The position numbers were made by a program, and so were the translations under genes. The notes under the pieces were generated by a model. It searched no databases. It was given only the letters and a program-made list of their open reading frames with translations, and was not told the DNA's origin. From Pseudomonas protegens (GTDB taxonomy: Bacteria > Pseudomonadota > Gammaproteobacteria > Pseudomonadales > Pseudomonadaceae): a stretch of 64,000 bases of DNA. Shown piece by piece: positions 16,063-24,753 of the stretch; the stretch's first letter is position 1, and every line of letters begins with the position of its first letter. The DNA lies in the NCBI RefSeq assembly GCF_003363755.1, contig NZ_CP031396.1, forward strand, positions 6,294,501-6,358,500. The letters are read 5' to 3'.

Positions 16063-17121
16063 TCAGACCTCCATGACCCGTTGCAGCGCCGCGCCCACTC
16101 GGGACGGCCCTGGGAAATATGCCCACTCCTGCGCGTGGGGATACGGCGTATCCCAACCGGTGACGCGCTCGATCGGGGCTTCCAGGTGGTGGAAGCAGTG
16201 TTCCTGCACCAGCGACACCAGCTCGGCGCCGAAGCCGCAGGTACGGGTGGCTTCGTGCACCACCACGCAACGGCCGGTCTTTTTCACCGACTTGACGATG
16301 GTGTCCAGGTCCAGGGGCCACAGGCTGCGCAGGTCGATGACCTCGGCGTCGATGCCGGTTTCCTCGGCCGCCACTTGCGACACATAGACGGTGGTGCCGT
16401 AGGTGAGGACGGTGACGTCCTTGCCCGGACGGGCGATGGCCGCCACATCCAGCGGCACCTTGTAGTAGCCGTCCGGCACCTGGGCCGCCGGGTGTTTCGA
16501 CCAGGGGGTTACCGGGCGGTCGTGGTGGCCATCGAACGGGCCGTTGTACAGGCGCTTGGGTTCGAGAAAGATCACCGGGTCATCGTTTTCGATGGAGGCG
16601 ATCAGCAGGCCCTTGGCGTCGTAGGGGTTGGAGGGCATCACGGTGCGCAGGCCGCAGACCTGGGTGAACATCGCCTCGATGCTCTGGCTGTGGGTCTGGC
16701 CGCCATAGATGCCGCCGCCGCAGGGCATGCGCAGGGTCATCGGCGCGGTGAACTGGCCGGCGGAGCGATAGCGCAGGCGCGCGGCTTCGGAAATGATCTG
16801 GTCCGAGGCGGGGTAGACGTAGTCGGCGAACTGGATTTCCGCCACCGGACGCAGGCCGTAGGCGCCCATGCCGATGGCCGCGCCGACGATGCCGCTTTCC
16901 GAGATCGGTGCGTCGAACACCCGCGAGGTGCCGTACTTGGCCTGCAGGCCCTCGGTGCAGCGGAACACGCCGCCGAAGTAGCCGACGTCCTGGCCGAACA
17001 CCACCACGTTGTCGTCACGCTCGAGCATCACATCCATGGCCGAGCGCAGGGCCTGGATCATGGTCATGGTGGTGGTGGTCATGGCGGTTTCCAGCTGGAT
17101 ATTGTTGTTGTGATCGTTCAT
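16063..17121 (-). CDS. bkdA2: Branched-chain 2-oxoacid dehydrogenase E1 beta subunit
   Basis: 352 residues. A polar N-terminal leader (MNDHNNNIQLE) precedes a transketolase pyrimidine-binding domain (about 18-200) with VVVFGQDVGYFGGVFRCTEG, and a transketolase C-terminal domain with DLRSLWPLD. With BkdA1 it forms the alpha2beta2 thiamine-diphosphate enzyme that decarboxylates the branched-chain ketoacids. A second ATG at codon 14 (MTTTTMTM) is an alternative start. It starts 1 base after the bkdA1 stop, so expression is tightly linked. Confidence 0.96.
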   Translation of the reverse strand: MNDHNNNIQLETAMTTTTMTMIQALRSAMDVMLERDDNVVVFGQDVGYFGGVFRCTEGLQAKYGTSRVFDAPISESGIVGAAIGMGAYGLRPVAEIQFADYVYPASDQIISEAARLRYRSAGQFTAPMTLRMPCGGGIYGGQTHSQSIEAMFTQVCGLRTVMPSNPYDAKGLLIASIENDDPVIFLEPKRLYNGPFDGHHDRPVTPWSKHPAAQVPDGYYKVPLDVAAIARPGKDVTVLTYGTTVYVSQVAAEETGIDAEVIDLRSLWPLDLDTIVKSVKKTGRCVVVHEATRTCGFGAELVSLVQEHCFHHLEAPIERVTGWDTPYPHAQEWAYFPGPSRVGAALQRVMEV

Positions 17122-17122
17122 G

Positions 17123-18358
17123 TCAGACCCCCAGTTCCTGGCGTTGACGTTTCAGGTGCTCGGGCATGTCCTTGTAGACGTCCTCGAACATGGTCGCGGC
17201 GCTGGGGATCTGGCCGCCGGCGAGGGTGCCGTACTGCTCGGCTTCCTTCTGCGCGGCAATCACCTGGGCTTCGAGCTCGGCGCTGACCGCGGCGTGTTCC
17301 TCTTCGGACCACTGGCCGATCTTGATCAGGTGCTGCTTGAGGCGGGCAATCGGGTCGCCCAGGGGGAAGTGGCTCCAGTCGTCGGCCGGACGGTACTTCG
17401 ACGGGTCGTCGGAAGTGGAGTGCGGGCCGGCGCGGTAGGTGACCCACTCGATCAGGGTCGGCCCGAGGTTGCGCCGGGCGCGTTCGGCGGCCCAGCGTGA
17501 GGCGGCGTAGACCGCGATGAAGTCGTTGCCGTCGACCCGCAGGGAAGCGATGCCGCAGCCCACGCCGCGTCCGGCGAAGGTGGTGGCTTCACCGCCGGCA
17601 ATGGCCTGGAAGGTGGAGATCGCCCACTGGTTGTTGACCACGTTGAGGATCACCGGCGCGCGGTACACGTGGGCGAAGGTCAGGGCGGTGTGGAAGTCCG
17701 ATTCGGCGGTGGCGCCGTCGCCGATCCAGGCCGAGGCGATCTTGGTATCGCCCTTGATCGCCGAGGCCATGCCCCAGCCCACGCCCTGCACGAACTGGGT
17801 CGCCAGGTTGCCGGAGATGGTGAAGAACCCGGATTCCTTCACCGAGTACATGATTGGCAACTGGCGTCCCTTGAGCGGATCGCGCTCGTTGGACAGCAGT
17901 TGGCAGATCATCTCCACCAGCGGCACTTCCCGGGCCATCAGGATGCTCTGCTGGCGGTAGGTGGGGAAGCACATGTCGTCGATGTTCAGGGCCAGGGCCT
18001 GGGCGCTGCCGATGGCTTCCTCGCCCAGGCTCTGCATGTAGAAGGACATCTTCTTCTGGCGCTGGGCGACCACCATGCGGTTGTCGAAGATCCGCGTCTT
18101 GAGCATGGCGCGCATGCCCTTGCGCAGGATTTCCAGCGGCACGTCGTCGGCCCAGTCGCCCAGGGCGTTGCCCTGATCGTCGAGCACACGGATCAGGCCG
18201 CGGGCCAGGTCGGCGCAGTCGGCAGGTTCGATATCGATGGGAGGTTTGCGGGCCAGGCCGGCGTCGTTCAGACGCAGGTAGGTGAAGTCGGTCTTGCAGC
18301 CGGGACGGCCCGAGGGTTCGGGAACGTGCAGGCGTAGCGGTGCATACGCGGTGGTCAT
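17123..18358 (-). CDS. bkdA1: Branched-chain 2-oxoacid dehydrogenase E1 alpha subunit
   Basis: 411 residues, the usual length for Pseudomonas BkdA1. The thiamine-diphosphate motif is seen as GDGATAESDFHTAL running to NNQWAIST. The phosphorylation-loop-like YRAGPHSTSDDPSKYR segment is conserved, although bacteria lack the mammalian kinase. It is the first gene of the bkd operon and diverges from bkdR across 196 bases, the layout studied in P. putida, where BkdR activates the operon in response to L-branched-chain amino acids. Confidence 0.97.
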   Translation of the reverse strand: MTTAYAPLRLHVPEPSGRPGCKTDFTYLRLNDAGLARKPPIDIEPADCADLARGLIRVLDDQGNALGDWADDVPLEILRKGMRAMLKTRIFDNRMVVAQRQKKMSFYMQSLGEEAIGSAQALALNIDDMCFPTYRQQSILMAREVPLVEMICQLLSNERDPLKGRQLPIMYSVKESGFFTISGNLATQFVQGVGWGMASAIKGDTKIASAWIGDGATAESDFHTALTFAHVYRAPVILNVVNNQWAISTFQAIAGGEATTFAGRGVGCGIASLRVDGNDFIAVYAASRWAAERARRNLGPTLIEWVTYRAGPHSTSDDPSKYRPADDWSHFPLGDPIARLKQHLIKIGQWSEEEHAAVSAELEAQVIAAQKEAEQYGTLAGGQIPSAATMFEDVYKDMPEHLKRQRQELGV

Positions 18359-18554
18359 GGCTTTCTACGCTCGATCTTGTGGATTTCTTGTAATTGGGCG
18401 CGCTAGCTGACAGTCATTCCCTGGGTAAGGGAAATCTTGTCCTACAAACATCATAGGCCGGGCGTAGAAGAATATTTATCTCTGTTTCATTGCGCTGGAA
18501 GTTATTTGCAGATAAAAAATCTGCATAAACATAAAAAACAGGTTGTTTTGTCTC
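18359..18554. promoter_or_regulatory. Divergent bkdR-bkdA1 control region
   Basis: The region is markedly richer in A+T than its flanks, especially 18460-18545 (runs such as ATAAAAAATCTGCATAAAC). In P. putida the Lrp-like BkdR is known to bind several sites in the matching region; individual sites could not be assigned here. Both promoters should lie within it. Confidence 0.65.
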
Positions 18555-19043
18555 ATGCGCAAACTGGATCGTACCGACATCGGCATTCTCAACAGTCTTC
18601 AGGAGAATGCTCGCATCACCAACGCCGACCTCGCCCGTTCGGTGAACCTTTCACCCACGCCGTGCTTCAACCGGGTCAAGGCCATGGAGGAGCTGGGGCT
18701 GATCCGCGAGCAGGTGACCCTGCTGGATGCCGACCTGTTGGGGCTGCACGTCAACGTGTTCATTCACGTCAGCCTGGAGAAGCAGGTGGAGGAGGCGTTG
18801 CAGCACTTCGAAGAGGCCATCGCCGACCGCCCGGAGGTCATGGAGTGCTACCTGATGGCCGGCGACCCGGACTACCTGATCCGCGTGCTGGTGCCCACCA
18901 TCCAGTCCCTGGAACGCTTCATGATGGACTTTCTGACCAAGGTGCCCGGGGTGGCCAACATCCGCTCCAGCTTCGCCCTCAAGCAGGTGCGCTACAAGAC
19001 CGCGCTGCCACTGCCGGCCAACGGCCTGACCCTGGGCACCTGA
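18555..19043 (+). CDS. bkdR: Lrp/AsnC-family activator of the bkd operon
   Basis: 162 residues from the ATG at 18555. The N-terminal winged helix-turn-helix opens KLDRTDIGILNSLQENARI and includes DLARSVNLSPTPCFNRVKAME. The C-terminal ligand-binding RAM/ACT-like domain follows, with VMECYLMAGDPDYLIRVLV. It is divergent from bkdA1, as in P. putida and P. aeruginosa, where BkdR is required for bkd expression and senses branched-chain amino acids. The gene ends 3 bases before the end of the convergent HD-GYP gene. Confidence 0.95.
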   Translation: MRKLDRTDIGILNSLQENARITNADLARSVNLSPTPCFNRVKAMEELGLIREQVTLLDADLLGLHVNVFIHVSLEKQVEEALQHFEEAIADRPEVMECYLMAGDPDYLIRVLVPTIQSLERFMMDFLTKVPGVANIRSSFALKQVRYKTALPLPANGLTLGT

Positions 19044-19046
19044 GGG

Positions 19047-20249
19047 TCAGGCGGAGACTCCGCTCCAGAGCCGATCCAGGTTCTTGAACTCCCAGTCTTC
19101 CGGGGCTTCGCGAGCGACGATGCGATCCTGGCCGTGGATCTTGGCCAGGTCGACCACGTTCTGTTCCAGGGGCAGGTTGGAGCGGGTGGAGAAGAACACC
19201 CGGACCTTGGGCGTCAGCAACGACTTGGGGTTTTGTTCGATCACTACCGCCAGGCGACCGCTTTCCAGGCGCACCAGGGCCCCGACGGGATAGATACCCA
19301 CGCTCTTGACGAAGGCCTGGAACACCCGCTGATCGAAATGACCTTTCCAGGTGGACATGCGCTGGATCGCTTCGGCCGGGTCCCAGCCACGGTTGTAGGG
19401 ACGATTGGAGGTCACCGCGTCGTACACATCGCAGACCGCGCCCATCTGCGCGAACAGGCTGATCTGGTTGCCGGCCAGACGGTGCGGATAGCCCGAGCCG
19501 TCGGCCTTTTCGTGGTGATGCAGGCATACATCCAGAACCAGCGCATCCACATCGGGGCTTTGACGCAGGATCGCGCCACCGGCTTCGGGGTGCAGCTTGA
19601 CCCGTTCGAACTCGGTGTCCGAGAGCTTTTGCGGCTTGTTGAGAATGCTGTCGGGGATGGTCAGCTTGCCCACGTCATGCAGCAATCCGGCAACGCCTGC
19701 CAGGCGGATATAGTCCTCCGACAAGCCCAATTGCCGCGCAGTGGCCAGCATCAGCGCACAGACCGCCACTGAATGCATGTAGGTGTAGTCATCGGCGTTC
19801 TTGAGCCGCGCCAGACTGATCAGCGCATCGGGATGACGCAGCAGCGACTGGCCGATCTGCAGCACCAGATCCTCGGCTTGCTGCATCTCCAGGGCCTGGC
19901 CCATGCGCACTTCCTGGAACATCGCCATTACCGCCTTGCGCGAGTGGGCGCAGAGTTTGAGGGCGCGCTGCACTTCCTCATCCATGCTGGCCCGGGGAGT
20001 GGGCGCGGTGGCTGGTTGTGCCGTCGGCGGCAGATCCGGCGTGGTGGTTGCACTGGCCTCGGGCAGGTCGCCACCTTTGCTGGTGTCGATCCACAGGCTG
20101 CTGAGGTTGGAGCTTCGCAGGCGTTGCAGGTCGGCATGGCTGTCGAGGACAAAGCCAGCCTTCCAGAAAGAGTGGTCCAGCCAGGAGCCACAGAACTGAT
20201 GGATGTACATGCCCATCTGCAACTGATGGATCGAAATCAGTTTCAGCAT
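19047..20249 (-). CDS. HD-GYP domain protein, putative c-di-GMP phosphodiesterase
   Basis: 400 residues. The ATG at 20249 lies 8 bases after AGGGAG; an in-frame GTG at 20258 would sit too close to that site. An N-terminal DUF3391-like region (about 1-60, ISIHQLQMGMYIHQF) leads through an Ala/Pro/Thr linker to the HD-GYP domain. The metal-binding HD is at 191-192 (LHDVGK) and GYP at 253-255 (HHHEKADGSGYP), with upstream HSVAV and downstream DVYDA conserved. All residues expected for c-di-GMP hydrolysis are present. No receiver domain is visible, so control is probably through the N-terminal region. It is the second c-di-GMP-degrading enzyme in the window, with no operon partner. Confidence 0.92.
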   Translation of the reverse strand: MLKLISIHQLQMGMYIHQFCGSWLDHSFWKAGFVLDSHADLQRLRSSNLSSLWIDTSKGGDLPEASATTTPDLPPTAQPATAPTPRASMDEEVQRALKLCAHSRKAVMAMFQEVRMGQALEMQQAEDLVLQIGQSLLRHPDALISLARLKNADDYTYMHSVAVCALMLATARQLGLSEDYIRLAGVAGLLHDVGKLTIPDSILNKPQKLSDTEFERVKLHPEAGGAILRQSPDVDALVLDVCLHHHEKADGSGYPHRLAGNQISLFAQMGAVCDVYDAVTSNRPYNRGWDPAEAIQRMSTWKGHFDQRVFQAFVKSVGIYPVGALVRLESGRLAVVIEQNPKSLLTPKVRVFFSTRSNLPLEQNVVDLAKIHGQDRIVAREAPEDWEFKNLDRLWSGVSA

Positions 20250-20383
20250 CAACAACACTCCCTTTCAGGGCAGTCGGCCATTGCCGGTCATCTGGCTCCT
20301 ACAGACCCGTGTAGAAGCCGGATCGCCGGCTAACAGCGCCAGCGCTTTTCTCTACCTGACGTCTTACCGGGCCTGGGCCCGCC

Positions 20384-22006
20384 TCACAGGGAGAAGCGTG
20401 CCACCAGTTTGTTCAAACTCACCGCCAGGGACGACAGTTCATTGCTGGCAATGGACGTCTGGCTGGCGGCGGACGAGCTTTGCAGCGACAAGTCGCGGAT
20501 GCTCATCAGGTTCTGATCCACCGAGCGCGCCACCTGGGCCTGTTCCTCCGAGGCGGTGGCGATCATCAGGTTGCGTTCGTTGATCTCGCTGATGGCCTGG
20601 GCGATATGGCCGATGGCGGCGCCGGCCTCGTGGGCGATGGCCAGGGTCTGGCTGGCATCCTCGCTGCTTTGCTGCATCGACAGCATGGCCTTGCTCGAAC
20701 CGTTCTGGACGCCCTGGATCATCTGCTCGATCTCCTGGGTCGAGAGCTGGGTGCGGTGGGCCAGGGCCCGCACTTCATCGGCCACCACGGCGAAACCACG
20801 GCCTTGCTCGCCGGCCCGAGCGGCCTCGATGGCCGCGTTGAGGGCCAGCAGGTTGGTCTGCTCGGCAATGGCGCGGATCACGTCCAGGACCTTGCTGATG
20901 TCCTGAGCCTGTTGCGCCAGGCCGGCCATTTCCACCCGGGTGTTTTCCACGGTGCCGGTGAGCTTCTCGATGGAGTGGATGGTCTGCTCGACCCGCTCCT
21001 TGCCCAGCCCGGCGGAGCGCTCGGATTCCTGGGTCGACTGCGAGGCGGACACCGCGTTGCGCGCCACTTCCTCCACCGCGGCGGTCATTTCGTTGACCGC
21101 GGTGGCGGCCTGATCGGTCTCCATGCTCTGTTGCTGGATGCCGGCGTTGGACTCACGGGTAATGGCGCTCATTTCCTCGGCGGCGGAGGCCAGCTGGGTC
21201 GAGGAGTCGGCAATTTGGCGGATGGTCGACTTCAGGTTGTCGAGCATGGACTGGGTGGATTTCTGCAGGTCGGTGAGTTCGTCCTGGCCGCTGACTTCCA
21301 CCTGGGTTCGCAGGTCGCCCTCGGCGATTTTGCGCGTGGTGGCCAGCAGCGATTGCACCGGGCGGGTGATGCTGCGGGTGAACAGGGTGGCGATGAGCAC
21401 GGTCAGGACAATCGCCAGGACGATGATCAGCGAGGTCAGGGTCAGGCCACTGTCGAACTGATGGTCGGCCAGGGTCGCCGAGTGCGCGGCACCGCTCTCG
21501 TTGATCGCGATCAGGGCTTCGATTGCGCTTTGCAAGGCATTGGCCAGGGGCACCGTGACCTGATTGATGTAGTCACTGCTCTGCTGCGCGGTGTTGGTCT
21601 TGCTGGCATCGATCAGCACCGCCAGCTTGTCCAGGTAGTCCTGGGCGCCGCGCTTGACCTGATCAAAGGCGGTTTTCTCTTCGGCGCTGGACACCAGCGG
21701 CTCGTAGTCCTTGATGGCCTGGGCCAGGGTGGCTTTCAGGCTACCCAGCTTGTCCAGGGATGCGCCTTTCTGGGCTTCGCTTTCAGTGGCGTAGTGCAGG
21801 GCCTCCAGGCGCACACGCAAGGTGGAGGATTCGATTTTCGTGGCTTGCCTGACGCTGGGCAGCCAATTGTTTCGCAGGTCCAGTGCAGCATCGTGAATCT
21901 GTCCCATTCTCCACAGCGCCAGTCCCCCCAGACCGACCACTAGCACACAGATAGCGCCAAAACTCAGGAGCGCCCTGGACGTCAGTTTCAAGTTTCTTGT
22001 CACCAT
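20384..22006 (-). CDS. Methyl-accepting chemotaxis protein
   Basis: 540 residues from the ATG at 22006 (AAGGTG upstream). A cytoplasmic start and helix TM1 (about 12-32) precede a roughly 160-residue periplasmic four-helix-bundle ligand domain. TM2 (about 190-212), a HAMP domain beginning TRSITRPVQSLL, and a long signalling domain with the highly conserved hairpin tip IAEQTNLLALNAAIEAARAG follow. It would relay ligand binding to CheA/CheW. The ligand domain contains none of the aromatic amino-acid (dCache) features, and its attractant is unknown. No C-terminal CheR-docking pentapeptide is seen (ends LVARFSL). It is divergent from an anion transporter. Confidence 0.93.
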   Translation of the reverse strand: MVTRNLKLTSRALLSFGAICVLVVGLGGLALWRMGQIHDAALDLRNNWLPSVRQATKIESSTLRVRLEALHYATESEAQKGASLDKLGSLKATLAQAIKDYEPLVSSAEEKTAFDQVKRGAQDYLDKLAVLIDASKTNTAQQSSDYINQVTVPLANALQSAIEALIAINESGAAHSATLADHQFDSGLTLTSLIIVLAIVLTVLIATLFTRSITRPVQSLLATTRKIAEGDLRTQVEVSGQDELTDLQKSTQSMLDNLKSTIRQIADSSTQLASAAEEMSAITRESNAGIQQQSMETDQAATAVNEMTAAVEEVARNAVSASQSTQESERSAGLGKERVEQTIHSIEKLTGTVENTRVEMAGLAQQAQDISKVLDVIRAIAEQTNLLALNAAIEAARAGEQGRGFAVVADEVRALAHRTQLSTQEIEQMIQGVQNGSSKAMLSMQQSSEDASQTLAIAHEAGAAIGHIAQAISEINERNLMIATASEEQAQVARSVDQNLMSIRDLSLQSSSAASQTSIASNELSSLAVSLNKLVARFSL

Positions 22007-22250
22007 ACAGGCACCTTGCAGGTTGGAGTGATACCGCCAATTGCTTTTCGACTCCTTGTCGCCCTGATAGCACTGTGACTCCAAAGAGATGAAAAATCTG
22101 TAGGGATGTAAAAATATTTCTTTGCGTCCAACGCGCTTCAACCTAGCGTCGCCGCAAGGGCGGGCAACCCCGCGGCTTGACCTTTATCAACGCGCTTTTG
22201 GCGGTTTTGTAGCAAGCTTGGCGCCTCTCCAATTGCAAAGGAAAAGGCCC

Positions 22251-23735
22251 ATGACTACGCCTCCGACAACGGCGCCCGCGGCCAAGGCTGTACTACCGAT
22301 TGGATTGCTGATCGCCGTGCTGGCCATGATCGGGGTGCTGTTTCTGCCACTGCCCGCCGACCTGCCGGTGGCCGGCCAGCGGATGCTGGCGATCCTCGCC
22401 TTCGCGGTGGTGGTGTGGATCAGCGAAGCGGTGTCCTACGAGGCCAGCGCGATCATGATCACCGCACTGATGGCGTTCCTGATTGGCACCGCGCCGACCC
22501 TGCAGGACCCGACCCAGGTCTATGGCAGCTCGGCGGCCATCAGTCTGGCGCTGACCGGGTTCTCCAATTCGGCCCTGGCCCTGGTGGCCGGTGCCTTGTT
22601 CATCGCCGCCGCCATGACCCACACCGGCCTCGACCGACGCATCGCCCTGGTGACCCTGACCCGGGTCGGCACCAGCACCCGGCGCATCCTCATCGGTGCC
22701 ATTGCGGTGACCATCCTCCTCAGCCTGCTGGTGCCCAGCGCCACGGCCCGCAGTGCCTGCGTGGTGCCGATCATGATGGGGGTGATCGCCGCGTTCGGCG
22801 TCGACAAGCGCTCCAATATCGCCGCCGGGCTGATGATCGTGGTGGCCCAGGGCACCAGCATCTGGAACGTCGGGATCCAGACCGCCGCGGCGCAGAACCT
22901 GCTGACCGTGGGCTTCATGGACAAGATGCTCGGCCAGCGCGTGGCCTGGCTCGACTGGCTGATCGCCGGGGCGCCCTGGGCGCTGATCATGTCCCTGGTG
23001 CTGCTGTGGCTGGTGCTCAAACTGCTGCCGCCGGAAACCGACAGCATCCCCGGCGGCAAGGAGGCGGTGGCCCAGTCCCTGGTGGACATCGGGCCCATGA
23101 CCGGGCCGCAGAAGCGCCTGTTGGCGGTGTCGCTGCTGCTGCTTTTGGCCTGGTCCACCGAAGGCAAGCTGCACCCCTTCGACACCACGACCACCACCTA
23201 CGCCGGGCTGGTGATCCTGCTGTTGCCGCGAGTCGGCATCATGACCTGGAAGGACGTGCAGTCGCGCATTCCCTGGGGCACGGTGATCGTCTTCGGGGTC
23301 GGCATCAGCCTCGGTTCGGCGCTGCTCAGCACCCAGGCCGGGCAATGGCTGGGCGGGCAGGTGGTGGCCCACACCGGCCTGGACCAGGTCGGGCCTTTGG
23401 CGGTGTTCGCGATTCTCGCGGCGTTCTTGATTCTCATACACCTGGGGTTCGCCAGTGCCACGGCCCTGACCTCGGCCTTGCTGCCGATCCTGATTGCCGT
23501 GCTGCAAACCCTGCCGGGCGAGTTCAGCCGCCTGGGCATGACCATGCTCCTGGGCTTTGTCGTCAGCTACGGTTTCATCCTGCCGATCAACGCGCCGCAG
23601 AACATGGTCTGCCTGGGTACCGAGACCTTCAATGCCCGGCAGTTCGCCAAGGTCGGGCTGCTGGTGACGCTGATCGGCTACCTGTTGATGCTGGTGTTCG
23701 CCATGACCTGGTGGAAATGGCTGGGCTGGATGTAG
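22251..23735 (+). CDS. DASS (SLC13) family sodium:anion/dicarboxylate symporter
   Basis: 494 residues from the ATG at 22251, with AAGGA upstream. About twelve membrane segments are visible. The family features are the two repeats with hairpin loops, LLVPSATARSACVVPIMMG in the first half and FVVSYGFILPINAPQNMV in the second; the latter corresponds to the SNT/SNP-like substrate and sodium site. Substrates of this family are di- or tricarboxylates or sulfate, and the choice cannot be made from sequence. Its neighbour is a divergent chemoreceptor; shared ligand sensing and uptake is possible but unproven. The gene ends 6 bases from the convergent DapF-like gene. Confidence 0.9.
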   Translation: MTTPPTTAPAAKAVLPIGLLIAVLAMIGVLFLPLPADLPVAGQRMLAILAFAVVVWISEAVSYEASAIMITALMAFLIGTAPTLQDPTQVYGSSAAISLALTGFSNSALALVAGALFIAAAMTHTGLDRRIALVTLTRVGTSTRRILIGAIAVTILLSLLVPSATARSACVVPIMMGVIAAFGVDKRSNIAAGLMIVVAQGTSIWNVGIQTAAAQNLLTVGFMDKMLGQRVAWLDWLIAGAPWALIMSLVLLWLVLKLLPPETDSIPGGKEAVAQSLVDIGPMTGPQKRLLAVSLLLLLAWSTEGKLHPFDTTTTTYAGLVILLLPRVGIMTWKDVQSRIPWGTVIVFGVGISLGSALLSTQAGQWLGGQVVAHTGLDQVGPLAVFAILAAFLILIHLGFASATALTSALLPILIAVLQTLPGEFSRLGMTMLLGFVVSYGFILPINAPQNMVCLGTETFNARQFAKVGLLVTLIGYLLMLVFAMTWWKWLGWM

Positions 23736-23741
23736 AGCCCT

Positions 23742-24536
23742 TCACAGTGACCCGCTGAACACCCGGGTCACGTTGCCGGCCAGGCGCACCTTGCCCTGGC
23801 CGTCCCAGCTCACCGTCACCGGCCCGCCGTCGCACAACACCCGCACCGGGCTGTCGAGCAAGCCGCGACGGATGCCATTGACCGCCGCCGCGCAGGAACA
23901 GGAACCGGAGCCCAGGGGGATGGCGCCATGGCGCTCCCAGATGCGCAGGCGGATGGTCTGGCGGTCGATCACCTGGATGAAGTGCACATTGGTCTTGTGT
24001 GGAAACAGCGGGTCGCTCTCGATCGTGGGACCCAGGGCGGCCACGTCCAGTTGCTCCAGATCGTCGACGAAAAAACTGCAATGGGGGTTGCCCATGCTGC
24101 ATGCCGCCGGTGTTCCTGGCAGCGGCAGGTGCAGGCTGTCCAGCTCTCGGGCCAGGGGGACGTCCCGCCAGTCGAACGATGGTCGGCCCATTTCCACGGA
24201 CACCGACTGATCCTCAAGGCGCAGGCAGTGCTGCAGGCCGCGGGCGGTTGTCACCTGCACCGAGGTGGCACCGCTTTCCTCCATCAGCAGGTCGGCGGCG
24301 CCGCGGGTTGCGCTGCCGCAGGTGTCCAGGCTGGAACCATCGGCGTTGAAGAAGGTCAGTTGCGCCGCACTCTCGTGGCAATCGCCGAGCACCACCAACT
24401 GATTGAAACCAATGCCGCGTCGGCGATCGCCCAGGGCCCGGGCCCGTTCGGCAGTGATCGGGTTGTCGCGTCCACGGGCATCGATCAGCACGAAGTCGTC
24501 GCCATTGGCGTGCATCTTGACAAAGTTCAGCGGCAT
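23742..24536 (-). CDS. Diaminopimelate epimerase-family protein with altered catalytic residues
   Basis: 264 residues from the ATG at 24536. Overall it follows DapF: VKMHANGDDFVLID, FFNADGSSLDTCGSATR, SMGNPHC, WERHGAIPLGSGSCSCAAAV. Compared with H. influenzae DapF as I recall it, the first catalytic cysteine is kept (TCGS) but the second, in the ACGSG motif, aligns with Ser. The substrate-binding Asn near the start is Asp (GDDF for GNDF) and CGNGAR is CGSATR. It is probably not the housekeeping enzyme of lysine and peptidoglycan synthesis but a paralogue acting on another substrate. It is divergent from an MFS/HlyD export pair, so its product might be exported or its substrate imported; this is inference. 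Confidence 0.85.
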   Translation of the reverse strand: MPLNFVKMHANGDDFVLIDARGRDNPITAERARALGDRRRGIGFNQLVVLGDCHESAAQLTFFNADGSSLDTCGSATRGAADLLMEESGATSVQVTTARGLQHCLRLEDQSVSVEMGRPSFDWRDVPLARELDSLHLPLPGTPAACSMGNPHCSFFVDDLEQLDVAALGPTIESDPLFPHKTNVHFIQVIDRQTIRLRIWERHGAIPLGSGSCSCAAAVNGIRRGLLDSPVRVLCDGGPVTVSWDGQGKVRLAGNVTRVFSGSL

Positions 24537-24753
24537 GCGAGCTCCGGTGGGCGAGGGCAGGCGACGCCCGCTTCGCCGGGCGCCAGCGAGGGCAGGATTG
24601 CGAAAAAACGCCACCGGCGCCAGCGCCTTAAAATAAAATTCATCCTGCAAGCCTGGGCGCTGCCTGGACGGCGGGTTTTTCCGGCACACTGCCGGAGCAC
24701 CGCGAACATCGCCGGGCGCTGCAACAGCGGCCGGTACAGCACAAGGTCACGGC
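24537..24753. promoter_or_regulatory. Divergent promoter region of the DapF-like and MFS genes
   Basis: 217 bases lie between two start codons facing away from each other. A small A+T-rich patch (TTAAAATAAAATTCATC, 24628-24644) is the likeliest promoter core. No operator was recognised, and no regulator gene is adjacent. Confidence 0.45.

Noticed and set aside
14788..17286. 832-codon plus-strand open frame
   Set aside because: It lies antisense to bkdB and bkdA2, both unmistakable enzymes.
20480..21943. 487-codon plus-strand open frame
   Set aside because: Antisense to the chemoreceptor gene, whose signalling tip is conserved.
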